Assembly (NCBI GenBank): GCA_034359265.1
Contig: CP136894.1
Coordinates: 25,326,501 to 25,390,500 of the forward strand
Direction of reading: 5' to 3'
DNA: 64,000 nucleotides
Origin: Canna indica
Lineage: Eukaryota > Streptophyta > Magnoliopsida > Zingiberales > Cannaceae
In this document: positions 46,354 to 57,214 of the stretch, in pieces
How the letters are laid out: each line of letters starts with the position of its first letter
Position numbering within the stretch: position 1 is the first letter of the stretch
Notes under the pieces: generated by a model
Databases searched by the model: none
What the model was told of the DNA's origin: nothing
The model's input: the letters and a program-made list of their open reading frames with translations, nothing else
Program-made: the position numbers and the translations under genes

Positions 46354-47885
46354 TGGATGTGTATCATCTTTAGGTTACATAGAATGTTTGAAAGTTACAA
46401 ATCAATCACATTGGTTGATGAACTGATTTGATCCTGATTTGGCCTCTAGTGAACTGAAATAGGGCAAGCTTATCTTCTATCATGGGCTATTAGGAAATGG
46501 AAGATGCAAATGGTAGATTCATCCTTACAATTAGTAGTATTTTTTCCATTAAGACAACACAAGTCCCCAAAACTTAAATTCTTTCACCAACCTAAGTTCC
46601 CATTCTCATTCTTTTAGGTAAACGGGGGATTTATGAGCACGTGGGTTTTGTCTTAAGTATCCACAGATTAAGAAAGTTGAGCATATAAAAGGATCAGCTT
46701 AAGATCCTTTTTCCAGGACAGTTTGGAAAAAGAAGTGAAGTCTTTTTCCAAACTAGCTGGTTATTCCACCATTTAAGTAGGGGCATAACTAGTTCGTTTG
46801 AAGATAAATTGCTTGGCATCATATTAAGTATTCTAATTTGATACGAAAGTCAGCTAAACAAAAATCATTTAAATCAATTTTCTTGTCAGATTTATTGCTT
46901 GCTATTGACTATTGTTGCTTGTCATTTTTTTGAAGCTTTTCAGGGGGCTCGTGCACCTTCATCGACCGACCAACGTCAACGGATATCGCTGCACGGTCTA
47001 AAGTAAGTATCAAAGTTTATTTTGTTTATAATTATTAATTAATTAATTACTATTTATGTTATTTTACTTGAGTTGTAGATTCGAGAAAGACGATGTTGCA
47101 CATCACCTCTATTATCAAGAGGTTCTTTCGGGAGCCGTGGCGTTCATGGACCCATGTGTTGCAACATAATCGAGATTCATTATGGTCCGAGTTCGAGGTA
47201 CGTAGTTTATTAATTTTAGATATTGTAACTAAGAAAGATTATTTATGTATGCAATAGGTGCATTACACCTCTGGGTAATAATTTGGATGTGGTAGATAAA
47301 AATTATAACCTTAGGATGTGTATGTCTGTGGAACTTCTAACTTCTAAGTGTAATTATTTGCACAAATGCCCCTTGCAATCTTTTCTTCATCTGGTTGACA
47401 TTTTGCATGAGTTACAAATTCTGCTCTAGGTTTCTAATTGAAGTATCAAACATACATTAAAGTTACATTTTTAGTTGTTTTAAGTCATGCACGGCGAAAA
47501 AACTCTAGCTTACACTTTAAGCTAATCATACCCATTATGTGCTATGATCATCATGTTTCCCTATATAGCATGTTTATAATTGACAGAGGACTAACAGTTA
47601 TATAGAGTGTTTGCTACTTTATCCTTGGCTGAAATGAAAGAGTCCAAATTCATAGTTTTGGTTGTATACCAATTGATATGTTTACTTTTTTATGGCAGAA
47701 CTAGTCAAGTAGGAGTAGTTCAGGAAAAAAAACCCTAGCTTGTTTTACCGCCTAGCATGATCATGGTTCAAACTTCACAATACTACTGTTAACAGTAATG
47801 TTATTCTTCAACAACATTACGATTGATATATGCCAAAATAAGGTGTTATGGATTTAAACATTATATATCAATTAAGGCGGCTTAC

Positions 47886-48290
47886 CTCAAGTTGTTCCTG
47901 TAGCTTTCTCTGCACTTCAATTTGCATTTGAAGTGCTTCATTTGTACTGCTCACAAATGATCCATTTTCGCCAGTCGTTCTCTCTGCTGTTATCTTGCAA
48001 CCTACGACTACAAAAACACGTCTCAGTTTCTTTGTTTCCCCCGCTTTGTATATATGTTTCAAGAATTCAAATTTGAATTTCTATTCATTGCCAGTCTTGG
48101 CAGTCCCGATATTTGCTTGGGCTTGTAGATTCTTGCTGAGCCTGTACTTCTACAATCCCACAAGAAGAAATCAGTCTTTGAATGCAAGCAAATGAAACGA
48201 AATAAGATAATAACTCAGTCTTCAAATGCAGTCAGGACCTGAAGATGGCTTTTCAGGTGATACAGAGTTAGTCCAGGAATCCTCATGATT
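47886..48290 (-). pseudogene. MYB-CC (PHR1-like) gene fragment carried inside the CACTA element
   Basis: Three minus-strand exon pieces occur in the order of a GARP MYB-CC gene. About 48288-48239 gives IMRIPGLTLYHLKSHLQ, ending at a GT donor. 48149 to about 48085 gives KYRLSKNLQAQANIGTAKTG after an AG acceptor. 48001-47886 gives the linker and the coiled-coil motif ALQMQIEVQRKLQEQLE, ending GAG|GTAAG. Family members control phosphate-starvation genes by binding DNA with the SHLQKYR helix and dimerising through the LHEQLE coiled coil. Introns are retained, so genomic DNA rather than cDNA was taken up. The first half of the MYB domain and the C-terminus are missing, so it cannot encode a full factor. 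Confidence 0.85.
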
Positions 48291-48430
48291 CTTTGGACAT
48301 TGGTTAATAATGAACACAGTCCATCAAAAGTGTTGGATCAAAATTATAAAGATAGTAAATAGTATATGACAGAGTGAACGAAATGAAACTGAGAAGGGAA
48401 AAATCTAGAGTGTTTTGCCGTCATTGTTGT

Positions 48431-48543
48431 TGAGATATTTTCTAACGTAGTAGAATTCTCTACACTTTTGTTTTGCCAATCTAAATTGAGATATTTTCTA
48501 ATGCAGTAGAATTCTCTACACTTTTGTTTTAGCAATCTTTAAA
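48431..48543. repeat. 56-bp tandem duplication
   Basis: Two copies of a unit starting GAGATATTTTCTAA and ending TTTTGYTTTRGCCAATCT-like sequence lie head to tail between the two captured gene pieces. They differ at a few bases. Confidence 0.85.
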
Positions 48544-48780
48544 TGCTGACTTACACATCCTTGTTGCAGACTTTCAAAAAATAATAATCCTTGTTGAGTT
48601 TATTAAATTATATTCCTTCTTCATACGTGTTTATGTGAGCTATAGATGATTGATTCGCAATACGACCCTCAATTCCCGTCTTGCTTGCTGTGTTCTTCAA
48701 GTGAAGTGTGGTATGATCTATTTAATTAATTTTTCACTAAAACTGTGGGAACCATGCAAGTTTACGTTAAGGTATTGAGA

Positions 48781-48987
48781 GCAATTTGTCGGCAAAGACT
48801 CTCACATACTTAAGTGAGCTAAGATCAAGCTTTAAGATGTCAATTTTGACTGCTGAAAATGGAACAAAGGATAAGCTGCTTTACATCATTGGCAGCTTCC
48901 ATGTTCCTTGCAGCAATGATCACATGGGCTCCTCTAAGGGCAAGCACTCTTGCAGTCTCTGCTCCAATCCCACTTGAACCTCCTAGA
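48781..48987 (-). pseudogene. Short-chain dehydrogenase (TIC32/retinol-dehydrogenase-like) fragment
   Basis: The minus strand reads [20 protein letters not shown], the glycine-rich NAD(P)-binding turn of short-chain dehydrogenases, then [17 protein letters not shown]. After a frame change near 48875 comes LKLDLSSLKYVRVFADKLL, the second conserved strand. The wording is closest to TIC32-like and WW-domain-oxidoreductase-like plant enzymes. Only the N-terminal third remains and the catalytic YxxxK is absent. An AG acceptor precedes the block at 48988. It is probably captured host DNA within the CACTA intron, in the same antisense orientation as the MYB-CC piece. Confidence 0.82.
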
Positions 48988-50454
48988 TTAGAAGAAGACA
49001 TTCAATTATATGCTTTAATCTTAAACATTCCAAACCTAATTTTTTTATAGCAATTTCTTATTATCAAAAACTTATACGGCATGAAATAAAGAAATATGTT
49101 TAGGGCCTTAGGTACATATCATTTATAGTACAAGAACAGATGGCATTCATGTTTCAAAGTGATCAAAGGCACTCTAGATTTTTAATTGCACTACTAAGAG
49201 ATCAGGTGTAAATGGAAACAGCTTCATTGTGTGGAAGGTGAGCTATAACTTACAAGCATTAATTAAGGCACAATGAAGCGAGAGACCTTCCTTTTGTGCC
49301 GAAACCCCTTCGAGACTTTTCTTTTCCTAATCGTCCAATAGTTTTGTTTACTGATGTGTGAAAGTTTACTGAAATTTCGAAATGCTGGTTTAAACTATAT
49401 TTATGGACACACGTTGGTTTCATTTGAGTTGTAGCTTTTAGAATTTATGAAACAACTTTTATTAAGATATTAAAGTAAATAGTTATCATGCTTTATGTTT
49501 AGCATTCTAAAGCTATACTAGATATAATTTTTCAAGTTAATATTTTTTCTTTGTAGGCCCGATATACCTGGGACCCCGCCATTGAGGCTCATGTAAAAGA
49601 TTCTTGGGAAGCTTACAATAAGAAGCTTTTCAAGGATATCCTCCATCGGGCGCGGGATGAGGCGCGCGCGGGTATAGGCGGTAACAGATATACACCTATG
49701 GATGCGCTCAAGGGACACGGAGCAATCTGGAAGGAGGTCGACGTATGGGATCGGCTATGCGACATCTGGGCATCAGAGGGATGGCAAGGTGCCTCCCGGA
49801 CGGCGCACTAGAATCGGATGACGTTGGTCGAAGGATCCGTTGCCCAACATACTAGTTGGTCCATCCCTTTTATTAGCCACGAGCGTCGATTGGTAAGCAA
49901 TTTAGTATTTTTATTATTCATTTATTATTATAGAAAAATTAATTATATTTATTTTATTGTAGGGGACGCTCATCCCTGCTAATCGTCTAAGGGTCTTCGA
50001 GGAGACACATAAATACCAGCGTGGTCCTCGTCGGGGTGAGTTCATCAGCAGGAGGCCAGAGATGGTACTGGTAAGATAATATTATTTTTAAAAATATCTT
50101 GTTCTATTATGTATAATTAATGTAATTAATTAATTTACGTTTATTTAAAGGCCACGTATAGTGAGTTGGTGACTCAACGGGGAGGTGATCCTACGCAGCA
50201 TCAGCGTTGTTGCAACCACATGGTGCAGGGCCGTTTGCTTTCACCTCCTCTGCCGCTGGTTCATCAACATCACGTGCGGATCAAGACCGATTAGCGACCG
50301 TCGAGACTGCTCAGGCACGCCTTAGCGCCGACATGGCCGCTATGAGAGATACTGTGACGCAGATGGCTCAGCATATGATGCAGATGACCCAGTACTTGAC
50401 ACATATATATCCGCGCGGATATAGTGTGGATATGGATATGATTGTGGATCCCCA

Positions 50455-50826
50455 CCGTATCGACACCGTCTATCCGCGTATTTTAATTACTATTTTGCAT
50501 ATATAAATTATTAATATATATAAGGGCTCTATAAGGGCTTTATGGTAATTTCATATCAAGATAAATTTTGAAGTATATTATATACGTTTTTTGGATAAAT
50601 GAATTGGTAATTTATTGATTTTTTAATTAAATATATTATTTTGATATTTATTTATTAAATACGGTGCAGATACGGATGCGGTGTAGATATCCGCATTTGA
50701 AGCGATGTGAATATGGATATCCATATTCATATCCATAGCGGATACGGATGTACGGATATGGGGTGCAGTGCGGATACAGATAATCTAGTATCCGCACCGT
50801 ATCCGATCCATTTCCAGCCCTACGTG
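50455..50826. repeat. GGATAC/ATCCGTAT-rich element remnant (possible hAT MITE)
   Basis: CGGATA, TATCCG and GGATATGG recur in both orientations. The right end, CCATTTCCAGCCCTA, is the complement of TAGGGCTGGAAATGG, a terminus common in hAT-type MITEs. A matching left terminus and target duplication were not found. Confidence 0.45.
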
Positions 50827-50837
50827 TCGAGCTCATG

Positions 50838-51557
50838 GTTAGCAATTTCATGCTTTCATGTTTATTTTGAATGAAATCGTGTTAAGTTGAAACTGTCACC
50901 AAATAACATTATTTTCATCTGAAACTTGATATACATGTTTTTTATAATCAAATTTTGGTATCTGGAAAGAATGAATGTAATCTGGAAAGGTCTTGAAAAA
51001 TAAGTGAAATTTACGAAAATGCTCTTGAAAATTTCAACATGTTCAATTATTTTTAGAAAAATGTATAAAAATAATTTTTGATTGATTCTTAAAACTACAT
51101 CTTTATTGAAAATTCTAGTTTCTTCAGTAAAAATTTCAAAATTTTTTATGAAGATTATGATTTAGTGTGGACTTTTGAAGTTCAATTTCAGAAATCTAAT
51201 GTATCGTTTTCGTCAAAAACCCATTTTTATGATACTTTGCCTTTTAGTCGAAATTTTCAAATGAGACTTCAAGTATGATATCATAATTCTATCTTTGGTA
51301 TTGTTCTCATTATTTCTTGAGAAAAATTATTTCTAAAATGATTTTTGATATTTTGACCGATACTTGAAAATATCGCTTGAGTTTATACATGATTTTCGGA
51401 TTTAGATTTTAGTTATCATTCCTTGCTATCATGTATGATTTAGTCTCATATTAGATATTTGATTTTCATCCCTTGAGTTGAGATCTACATGCTTTTATGA
51501 AAAATATTTTCGTGTCTCAACTTAGACTATAGGTTGAGTTTTCTTGCCCTTTTCTTG
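50838..51557 (+). mobile_element. Family L internal fragment, copy E
   Basis: Contains CTGAAACTTGATATACATGT (50920) and TTCTAGTTTCTTCAGTAAAA (51115), matching copy C in the same orientation. It ends at GTTTTCTTGCCCTTTTCTTG just before the usual polypurine region. No coding sequence. Confidence 0.7.
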
Positions 51558-52140
51558 CCCTGTGGGGACGATGGGAAATCCCCCACCAGCACCTCCGAAC
51601 CAGCCGTACCTTCCAGAGGTGGCAGTGATGTTCAACTTAGTGCTTAGATGGGGTTTTCTACGGGGTTAGACCCATGGGAATCTTATCGGTCTCGTTCTTT
51701 GGTCTAACCGAGGAGCTACGCGAGTCTTTGTCAAAGGCATTAGAGTCCCATTCTCACGAGGTTGAGCCGCTGAACAGGACTTTGGAATTCAAGGCCGGGA
51801 GGGGGGGGGGTTGATCACCTAAGTGCCCAGGTGAAGGAGGTGGAAAGCCAATCTGCGACTGCCAAGGCAGAGTTGGTTAATCTTTATCAAGACTTAGATG
51901 TGGCCATAGTGGAGAATTGACGTTTCCAGGCCGAGTTTGAAGTGACCAAAGCACATTTGCAGGCTGAGGTTGACAGATGGCAGTCTGTATCCCAGGGCCT
52001 TGAAACTGAAGTGGGCCACTTTAATGATGCTGCTCTTGAGGTATACGATACATGTTTTTACAAGGTGATCGAGTAGGCTCGACTTTTGGCTCCCTGAGTT
52101 GACTTTTCGGAGGCTGACCCTTCCAAAGAAGTGAAGGATG
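51558..52140 (+). pseudogene. Gypsy gag N-terminal (coiled-coil) fragment
   Basis: A broken frame gives KEVESQSATAKAELVNLYQD, AEVDRWQSVSQGLETEVGHF and, after stops, VDFSEADPSKEVKD. This heptad-rich layout resembles the N-terminal gag half of large plant gypsy elements, as at 19950-20150 on the other strand. A poly-G run at about 51800 shifts the frame. It is cut off at 52140 by a CACTA end. Confidence 0.5.
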
Positions 52141-52688
52141 CACTACAACAAAAATCGTCATTAATAGCATGCCATCAACGCTATCATAGGTAGTGTATAG
52201 CATTAAACGAAATACGGTCAAATCGCACGCTATCTTCTGTAGGGAGGTTACAATAGCATTTCTGGGAATGCAATTGTGAATGCTATATGCATGTTATTTT
52301 ATAACATTTTGTATTCGTTATGATTAATTCGTTATAGCATTCTGAACATGCTATTACTTCATTCCACAATAGCAATAATATTTAGTTATCATATATATTT
52401 ATATAGTTTTTTCTAACCGTTATCTATCACCAAAGAGAGCATTTTAAAATTATCATACGAAAATAGGTTTAATCTCAGCTTATTGCTGTTACTGAAATAA
52501 TTTTTTTATTTTTCTAATTTATTAACAATATAAGAATCAATATTTAAAGAACATTTTAATATTAAATCAAGAGTACACTACATAAATCCAAACTACTAAA
52601 ATATAACATTAATCCAAATTTAGTAAAATATCAACTAATGAACTTAAACATAGATCAATATTGTCTTATAAAAAAAAAAAGTAGATTA

Positions 52689-52915
52689 AGTTGTGTCTTC
52701 TAAAACAAAAGTAACTAGCTTGTTATAGTCATAAAATCTTCCAATATAGCTTCCAGATATCTGACCATTGACCAATTGAAATCTTGCAACTAGCATCAAG
52801 TTCCAGTTGAACCTTGACCACCGTGCTCCTAAGCCATGCACAACTTCAACAATTTTTTCTTTGCCATAAAATTTCTTCATAGTTGTTTTAGCTTGAGAAA
52901 GTCTCTCTTGCTGCA
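52689..52915 (-). pseudogene. Unidentified coding-looking exon in the third CACTA element
   Basis: The minus strand, after an AG acceptor at about 52916, is open for 75 codons and ends in a stop: QERLSQAKTTMKKFYGKEKI, then SRFNWNLMLVARFQLVNGQI and SYIGRFYDYNKLVTFVLEDT. The composition is that of a folded protein, not of noncoding DNA. I do not recognise the family. It could be the last exon of a captured gene or a chimeric element gene. Confidence 0.45.
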
Positions 52916-53529
52916 GAATAAATAATGGATTATATCAACATACTAGTTGAAATGGTCTACCCCATGCTCTAAAGATGAGTTATGAAAGATGTGAGACAAC
53001 CTAATGAAACATGGTGATCTACAAATAAATATATTTAACCTACTAAATTATCCAAAAATATTAACAGAGAAAGGAATAAGTAGGTGTGCACCAACATAAA
53101 TGCGAGTTTTCCCATCAACTTTGTTAAATCCCAAAATTGGATGCACTATTAGATCAATAGTTGTCTCTTAATTGCATAAAAGAAGAAACTGACATGAATC
53201 CTTGAACTACCAAAAATTAATCCCAGTAAATTATGCATTATACAACTATCATCAATCTAAAAGAAAAATAACAAGAACAAAAGAAAGGAGTTTGCTAGTC
53301 TTTCTTGGAAAAACTACTGACACATCAAAAGGGAGTTTGCCTAGAAGAAATTCTAGATGATTGCGAAGACATTGCATTTTGTTCTCCTCTATCATTATAC
53401 GCGCATCACCTGCCAAATGAAACAATACAAAAATTGATCAGCTGGGATAGAAACTAGTGAAAACAAGCCAAAAGCAAGGTGGCTTCGTTCTTAGATGGGA
53501 CACATTTAGGTAATATGGAAAACTTACCA

Positions 53530-53585
53530 TCTCCTCCTCTGCATATGACAGCTCTTGAGTCTCCAACATCATTAGAAGAAGACAA
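53530..53585 (-). pseudogene. Possible PP2C phosphatase exon fragment
   Basis: The minus strand reads NDVGDSRAVICRGGD followed by a GT donor (G|GTAAGT). GDSRAV.CR is a conserved PP2C-type phosphatase motif whose aspartate lies in the metal centre region. Only about 17 residues remain. A second open block at 53325-53418 (IMIEENKMQCLRNHLEFLLG) follows but is not recognisably PP2C. Confidence 0.4.
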
Positions 53586-54075
53586 AAAACATGAATTAAT
53601 ACAACCAAGACTCAGGTTTTCATCACAATGGAGAATCTATTGGCAAAGATAATTGTTAAAAGCAACTCATATGAATGGAAATAGTTAAAAGCTTACCGCA
53701 TAAAATGAATAATATTTTAGTTGATATATAACGAATGACAAACCAAAAGATCTGAACAACATTAGATTAACTCGACATAAGACAACTAGATGTCATTGAA
53801 TAAAGGAATAACTTGGAGTAAGAAAGCTAAATTTACTTGCTACATTGAAATTAAAATGATTTTTTTTCATTGGATAAAGATCAGAAATACTGGTCATAAA
53901 GGACCAGAATTATCTAATGGCTTATGATCCTCCAAAAGTAGAAAAGCAAAACCTGAATCAACATTTCATTGAGTTTTTTTCCTAAAAAAAAGCATTTCGT
54001 TGAGTTTTAAGACTAATCTATCTACATATTAAAAAGGGAGTCATATGAGATCCAGGGCACATGCAAATCATTTGG

Positions 54076-54229
54076 CTACTTGAACAAATTTATCCTGACC
54101 ATTATGAGGGTCTCCTTTGAGTGCCAGGACATTTTGTATCCCACTGGCCTTGATTGTATCTAGAGCATGGTCAATCTTCTCAATTGGCATATTGGTGCAA
54201 GTCAAAGTGCATCATAATTTCCATACAAA
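54076..54229 (-). pseudogene. Methylenetetrahydrofolate reductase exon fragment
   Basis: The minus strand gives MMH, a one-base insertion, then [40 protein letters not shown] and VQV. This is the folate/FAD-binding barrel segment of plant and animal MTHFR (residues about 80-130 of the enzyme), which reduces methylene-THF to methyl-THF in the cytosol. The frame is broken at about 54208 and the rest of the enzyme is absent. It is probably captured host DNA inside the CACTA element. Confidence 0.85.
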
Positions 54230-54999
54230 TCTACATAAATGAAGTGATGAATTCAAGAAAATAACTATTATGATGTGGAGATGTTCCCTTAATATAATAT
54301 GTAGTCTAGATCAAAACTTACAAGATAGATTCACTTTAGTAACTAACAGATTTGATTAGGAAATGTCCAAAGCCGAAGCAAGTAAACATAAGTTCCTAGA
54401 AGTTCAGTAACTAAAAATTATAGAACTACAATATAGAACTGTTATGCATTAGCGTATGAGTAAATGAAACTAAAAAGGTATCTTGACCAGTTATAATGTT
54501 TAGATAATTGTCTAGAAGAATAATGCAATTGTCATCAATAATTGGCAACATGTAGAAAAAGATCCAAAAGGATTTTACCTTGCAGTCAACTCTGTATTCA
54601 TGCATCACCGAATTAGTCTTTTGTTCTTTTGGAGCCCTACCTTAGTAGGACACTAGAGTTTTCTTCATCCCAATAAGGGTTTTTCTTTTATGTATCTCCC
54701 TCTCTTTCCTTGTTATAGTAGCAAGACTCAATAACCCTGTTTGTTCTTAATCTTGTAGGGTACTTCCTATCCTTAATGCACCATCAACGTACCTTTACTA
54801 GTAAAATAAGAGGAAAAGTTGGCACATACTTGCTGAATTCTTAGCTTAGATAGTTAGAGTGAGACGATCCAAGCCAATAAGTAAATTGTATGAATGAAAT
54901 GCTATTGGGTGAAAAATAGATACTAAAGACAAGGAACTAAGCATTAAAAATCAAAACCACCTGATCGGGATATGAGGTGGAACATGGGCTTATTCTTCA

Positions 55000-55110
55000 A
55001 ATGGTGCATGACCAAATCTGACTCATACTTCATGCACCACTTAGCTCTCTCCATGTAGGCTTCTTTTGGACTACTTCTCTCATGAATCATCTGTGATCAT
55101 TTGTAGTTAG
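55000..55110 (-). pseudogene. Unidentified coding-looking exon
   Basis: The minus strand is open and protein-like (SSPKEAYMERAKWCMKYESD, then LVMHHLKNKPMFH). The family was not recognised. Its position upstream, in antisense order, of the MTHFR and PP2C-like pieces suggests that it belongs to the same captured cluster. Confidence 0.4.
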
Positions 55111-55768
55111 GGGGACATGCTGTACTTGGCCATCCTTGATTAATTACATGAATATATAACTGAATAAAAAAAGGAAAAAGAAAGGACATAAGTACTAATT
55201 TGTGGTAAGCAGAAAAAGCCACTTCAGACAAACCAAGAATATAGCATATTGCAGCAGTTTTTGATAGTCAACATATCCATAGAAAGATTGTTAATTTTAT
55301 TGATTATATATATATAAAATAATGCAACATTATGAAATTCTTTGTGCACTTAAATATCTTACTTGCAATGACAATTTCTCATACATCCTAACTCTACTCA
55401 CGAAGGAGGATTTAAGTTTCCATAGGCTCATGCTATAGGTGTCTCCAAGTTTGAGGTAGCACTAAGGCATATTCAACTTAAAATCATAGTATCACTATTA
55501 ATGCTGCTTGAATAAAATGGTTTCGAAAACAATGATTCCATTTAAACATATAGTTAAGCACATGTCCTAAAAATATTAAAAGGGGAACAAAAAGCTAGTA
55601 GAAAAAACCTACCATTCTCTCTCTTTTATTCAGAAAGATATAAAAATTATTACATGTTCTTTAAGTGGACTAAATATCCATAAGACATAAGCATGCAGAA
55701 ACTGGGTGAACTGGATTTGTAGCTAGTCTCAGTCTCTTTTATCAAAAGATAGATATATTTTACTAGCT

Positions 55769-56336
55769 TATAGTATCCTAGATTTTAATTTTAATTTCCA
55801 TTTATTGTGTGTGTTTGCTAGCCTATTGGACTAGTACGAGGTCGAGCCGAATCGACTCATGGTCCGGTGCGAGCTTGCGAGCTCGGGTAAGTAAGAATAG
55901 GAGTTGTGTAAATTTTGCTTGTGTAGATTAATTAATTTAATTTTATGTTGTGTATGCATGATTAATTAATTATGTCGCATATGTGTGTGCATGTATTGAA
56001 TAGTTACGTGGAGAATATGATTAATTAAGTTAATTAAGTTAGCGGGTTCAGGTTCGGCTTGAGGCAGATGCGGGTTGGATAAAGGGGCTAGTGGAGTTAG
56101 GGTTGAGGAGGGAGTATAAAACCCCCTCCCATTGGCTTGTGGCTCCCTATTGGAGCCACACAAGTTGTGAAAGGGGAGAGGAGCCAAGCCGAGCCAGCTG
56201 CCCCTCTCCCCTTCCTTGGAGCCGCCGACCTCAAGCCCCAGCCACCGAGCCTTCCCCTTCTCCTTCCTCTCCTTCTTCCTTCCCTTTGGAGCCAAGACGA
56301 GAGGAGCCAAGATGAGCCAGCTCGTCTCTCTTAGTT
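55769..56336 (+). repeat. Truncated 5' LTR of the chromovirus
   Basis: Starts TATAGTATCCTAGAT (from TGTAATATCCTAGAT) and matches 60371-60940 nearly throughout, including CTTGCGAGCTCGGGTAAGTA and the TATA box at 56114. It jumps at 56336 into gag, so about 2.3 kb of LTR, the primer site and the start of gag are deleted. Confidence 0.88.
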
Positions 56337-57180
56337 GTGGGATAGGATCCCGTGGTTGTTCAGTTGCAGGCCCGAGTGGCTGAGCTGACTGAGGCACTCC
56401 GCAGGAGGAACTGGGACAGTCTCAGGGTAGCACAGCTTGAGGCTGTGAATGACCCTTTGCTAGAGAGTGCACCATTTTTGGGGGGCTACCTTTGTATGGG
56501 AGCCTGAGTTAGAGATCCTTGCAATATTTGCTTAGTATCTTGATCGATTAATTGGGTCTCATTGTATAGTTCAAATATTCATGGTGCAGTATGGTTAGGG
56601 CGGCCCTAGGGATCCCAGGGGGGCCGGATGATAGAGTTTTGTATAAGGGATCTGCAATGGTTGGCTGATGGTAAATTTCCCTTATAGCTAAAATTTTGGA
56701 TTGATTGGAGGATCTTTCCCTTAGATTTCAGGAAATATAAATTATGGGTATAGGACGACCTTATGCTTAAGGGCCATGATTATATGGGACCAGAGTTGAG
56801 TAGGACTCAGAGCGGTTTCGCTCTGAGGCATGTTTAGGCTGTGGGCATACTGGGCATTTCAGGAAGGATTGTCCTAGCAAGGGCAGTCAACAACCTGATC
56901 AGACCAGAGGGAAGGCACCAATGTCAATGGGTTCCGTAGCTCAGAGGGGTCAGGCTCAAGGAGGAGGCCAGCGAGCTGGTGGTTCAGAGAGGCCCGTTGC
57001 ACGGGTGTTTGCTATAAGCCAAGAGGACGTTGAGGTGTCCAGGGCAGCGGTGTCAGGTAATATTGTTTTTGGGTCTAACATTGCTTATCTCTTGATTAAT
57101 TTGGGTGCTATGCACTTTTTTTTAATGTTTGCTGTGTTGCTGCTAAGTTGTCAGGGATACCTTTTGAGATGGTAGAGACA
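56337..57180 (+). pseudogene. Chromovirus gag end and protease, decayed
   Basis: A CCHC knuckle CFGCGHTGHFRKDC lies at about 56828-56872 after several frame changes. A glycine/glutamine-rich linker follows (56920-57010). The protease motif region at about 57085 reads LINLGAMHFF where active enzymes have a D-S/T-G-A triad, so the catalytic aspartate is lost (D to N). Confidence 0.75.
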
Positions 57181-57214
57181 GTCTTTTAGGGCTGTGAGGT
57201 TGTCATTTGTTGGC

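Larger units (their letters stand above)
46354..50450 (+). pseudogene. TNPA-like gene of the second CACTA element
   Basis: Exon-like blocks in order: 46944-47002, 47079-47197 (IIKRFFREPWRSWTHVLQHN), 49557-49892 (WEAYNKKLFKDILHRARDEA, MDALKGHGAIWKEVDVWDRL), 49963-50070 and 50151 to about 50440 (TVETAQARLSADMAAMRDTV coiled coil). The order and wording fit TNPA/Transposase_24 proteins of CACTA elements, which bind element ends. A TAG at 49809-49811 and a frame change near 50205 break it. No TNP2 is present between the left end and this gene. The 2.36-kb intron (47198-49556) holds antisense pieces of cellular genes. Confidence 0.75.
52141..55768 (+). mobile_element. Left part of a third CACTA element with captured gene pieces
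   Basis: It starts CACTACAACAAAAATCG, with subterminal AATAGCAT/ATGCTAT motifs repeated about ten times up to 52390. No transposase exon was found. The body instead holds several coding-looking minus-strand blocks. It is cut at about 55769 by the chromovirus LTR and no right terminus is visible. Confidence 0.7.
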
